DNA of 64,000 bases from Rhodamnia argentea (lineage: Eukaryota; Streptophyta; Magnoliopsida; Myrtales; Myrtaceae), in NCBI RefSeq assembly GCF_020921035.1, contig NC_063157.1:14829777-14893776 (forward strand). Reading direction: 5' to 3'. A program made the position numbers and the translations under genes. The notes under the pieces are model-generated. The model saw only the letters and a list, made by a program, of their open reading frames with translations. It was not told the DNA's origin and ran no database searches. Below are positions 63,441-64,000 of this stretch, piece by piece (positions within the stretch are counted from its first letter, which is position 1; each line of letters opens with the position of its first letter).

Positions 63441-64000
63441 TTTTTTTTTTTTTATCGAAAAAGATGTAATTCATTAAACTAACTCAAAAAGTTCGAGTAC
63501 AAAGACTTGATTCACAAACAAGTAAGGCCCATAGGGCTTCAGGTGGGCTAGCGAGCCAATTTTGAGGTAGGAATCTATTCCGTCGCGCTTTAGCAATTCA
63601 ATCCACTATCTTATTGGATTCTCTGCTGCAGTGGGTCAATCTCGGATTTGGAAAGCCCATAATAAGAGTTTTGGCCTTAGCGATAAGTACGTCCGCTTCC
63701 CACGCGAAGTGATCTGCTCCTTGAAGGGTCTTCACAAGAGTTAAGTTGTCCGACTCAACCAGAAGACTCTCGTTCAAACTAGACCCAGTGGTGAAATAGT
63801 AATTTGTAATGCAGGGTCCGACCAAACACTACGCGTCCAGGGACATAGTAAAAAGAGGTGTTCCAAGGTCTCTGTGTTCTGCTCGCACAGTTCGCAGGTA
63901 TCTTCTTCACAAATTCCTCTTCTAGCCAAGTTTTCCTTTGTGGGCAGAGCATTTTGGCAAATTCCCCATAAGAAAAACTTAATCTTTGGGCTTGTATTAG
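63441..64000 (-). mobile_element. 3' end of an L1-type LINE (zf-RVT and RNase H fragments), truncated by the window
   Basis: A T13 run at 63441-63453 is the poly-A tail on the minus strand. Upstream come an RNase H-like fragment (LLVESDNLTLVKTLQGADHF; WEADVLIAKAKTLI; RLTHCSRESNKIVD) and, at 63850-64000, a zf-RVT domain (FFLWGICQNALPTKENLARR, then TCELCEQNTETLEHLFLLCP). The two domains are joined by a much shortened linker, so the copy is internally deleted. It enters the window from the right; the reverse transcriptase itself is outside. Confidence 0.85.

Overview
The window is nuclear DNA of a flowering plant, almost certainly a woody eudicot. It has short GT-AG introns, plant-specific genes and a heavy load of transposable elements in AT-rich spacers. 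A Myrtales source (Eucalyptus-like) is only a guess, from the style of the GC-rich 'ccggcgaggg' foldback elements.

Host genes, left to right: a single-exon peroxisomal enoyl-CoA isomerase/hydratase (minus, 365-1117, ends in SKL); a 12-exon organellar methionyl-tRNA synthetase (plus, 5421-12146); a convergent 12-exon cytosolic UDP-glucuronate decarboxylase (minus, 13070-16985); an intact two-exon flotillin-like gene (minus, 54810-56351); and 40S ribosomal protein S11 (minus, 59896-62365) with a classic telo-box/site-II promoter. The synthetase and the decarboxylase each lack one base in a homopolymer inside a conserved exon, which looks more like assembly error than gene death.

About 18-59 kb is a local tandem segmental duplication, strongly remodelled by transposons. 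Copy A (about 17.9-34.6 kb) holds a broken flotillin pseudogene, a Pack-MULE-like insertion (about 17.99-20.25 kb) and a complete 11.1-kb Mutator-like element (22379-33491). Copy B (about 36.2-58.6 kb) holds the intact flotillin gene and a 13.8-kb LTR retrotransposon (39927-53723).

The Mutator-like element is the most striking object. It has a perfect 9-bp target duplication (TTCCTCATC), GGG..CCC termini, two inverted arms built from tandem arrays of a shared ~127-bp repeat, a MURA-like transposase and a second gene encoding a plant mobile domain (PMD) protein. Its left arm also carries a second copy of the terminus and a run of near-perfect hairpins.

The LTR element lies on the minus strand and looks like the Tat/Ogre branch of Ty3/gypsy. 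Its LTRs are almost identical, but gag is fused in frame straight to integrase, so protease, reverse transcriptase and RNase H are missing. Between pol and the 3' LTR it carries an antisense ORF, fragments of two host transcription factor genes (HD-ZIP IV and a type-B response regulator without its phosphoacceptor Asp), a SINE-like remnant and minisatellites.

Foldback MITE-like elements fill most remaining spacers, and the right edge holds the 3' end of a LINE.
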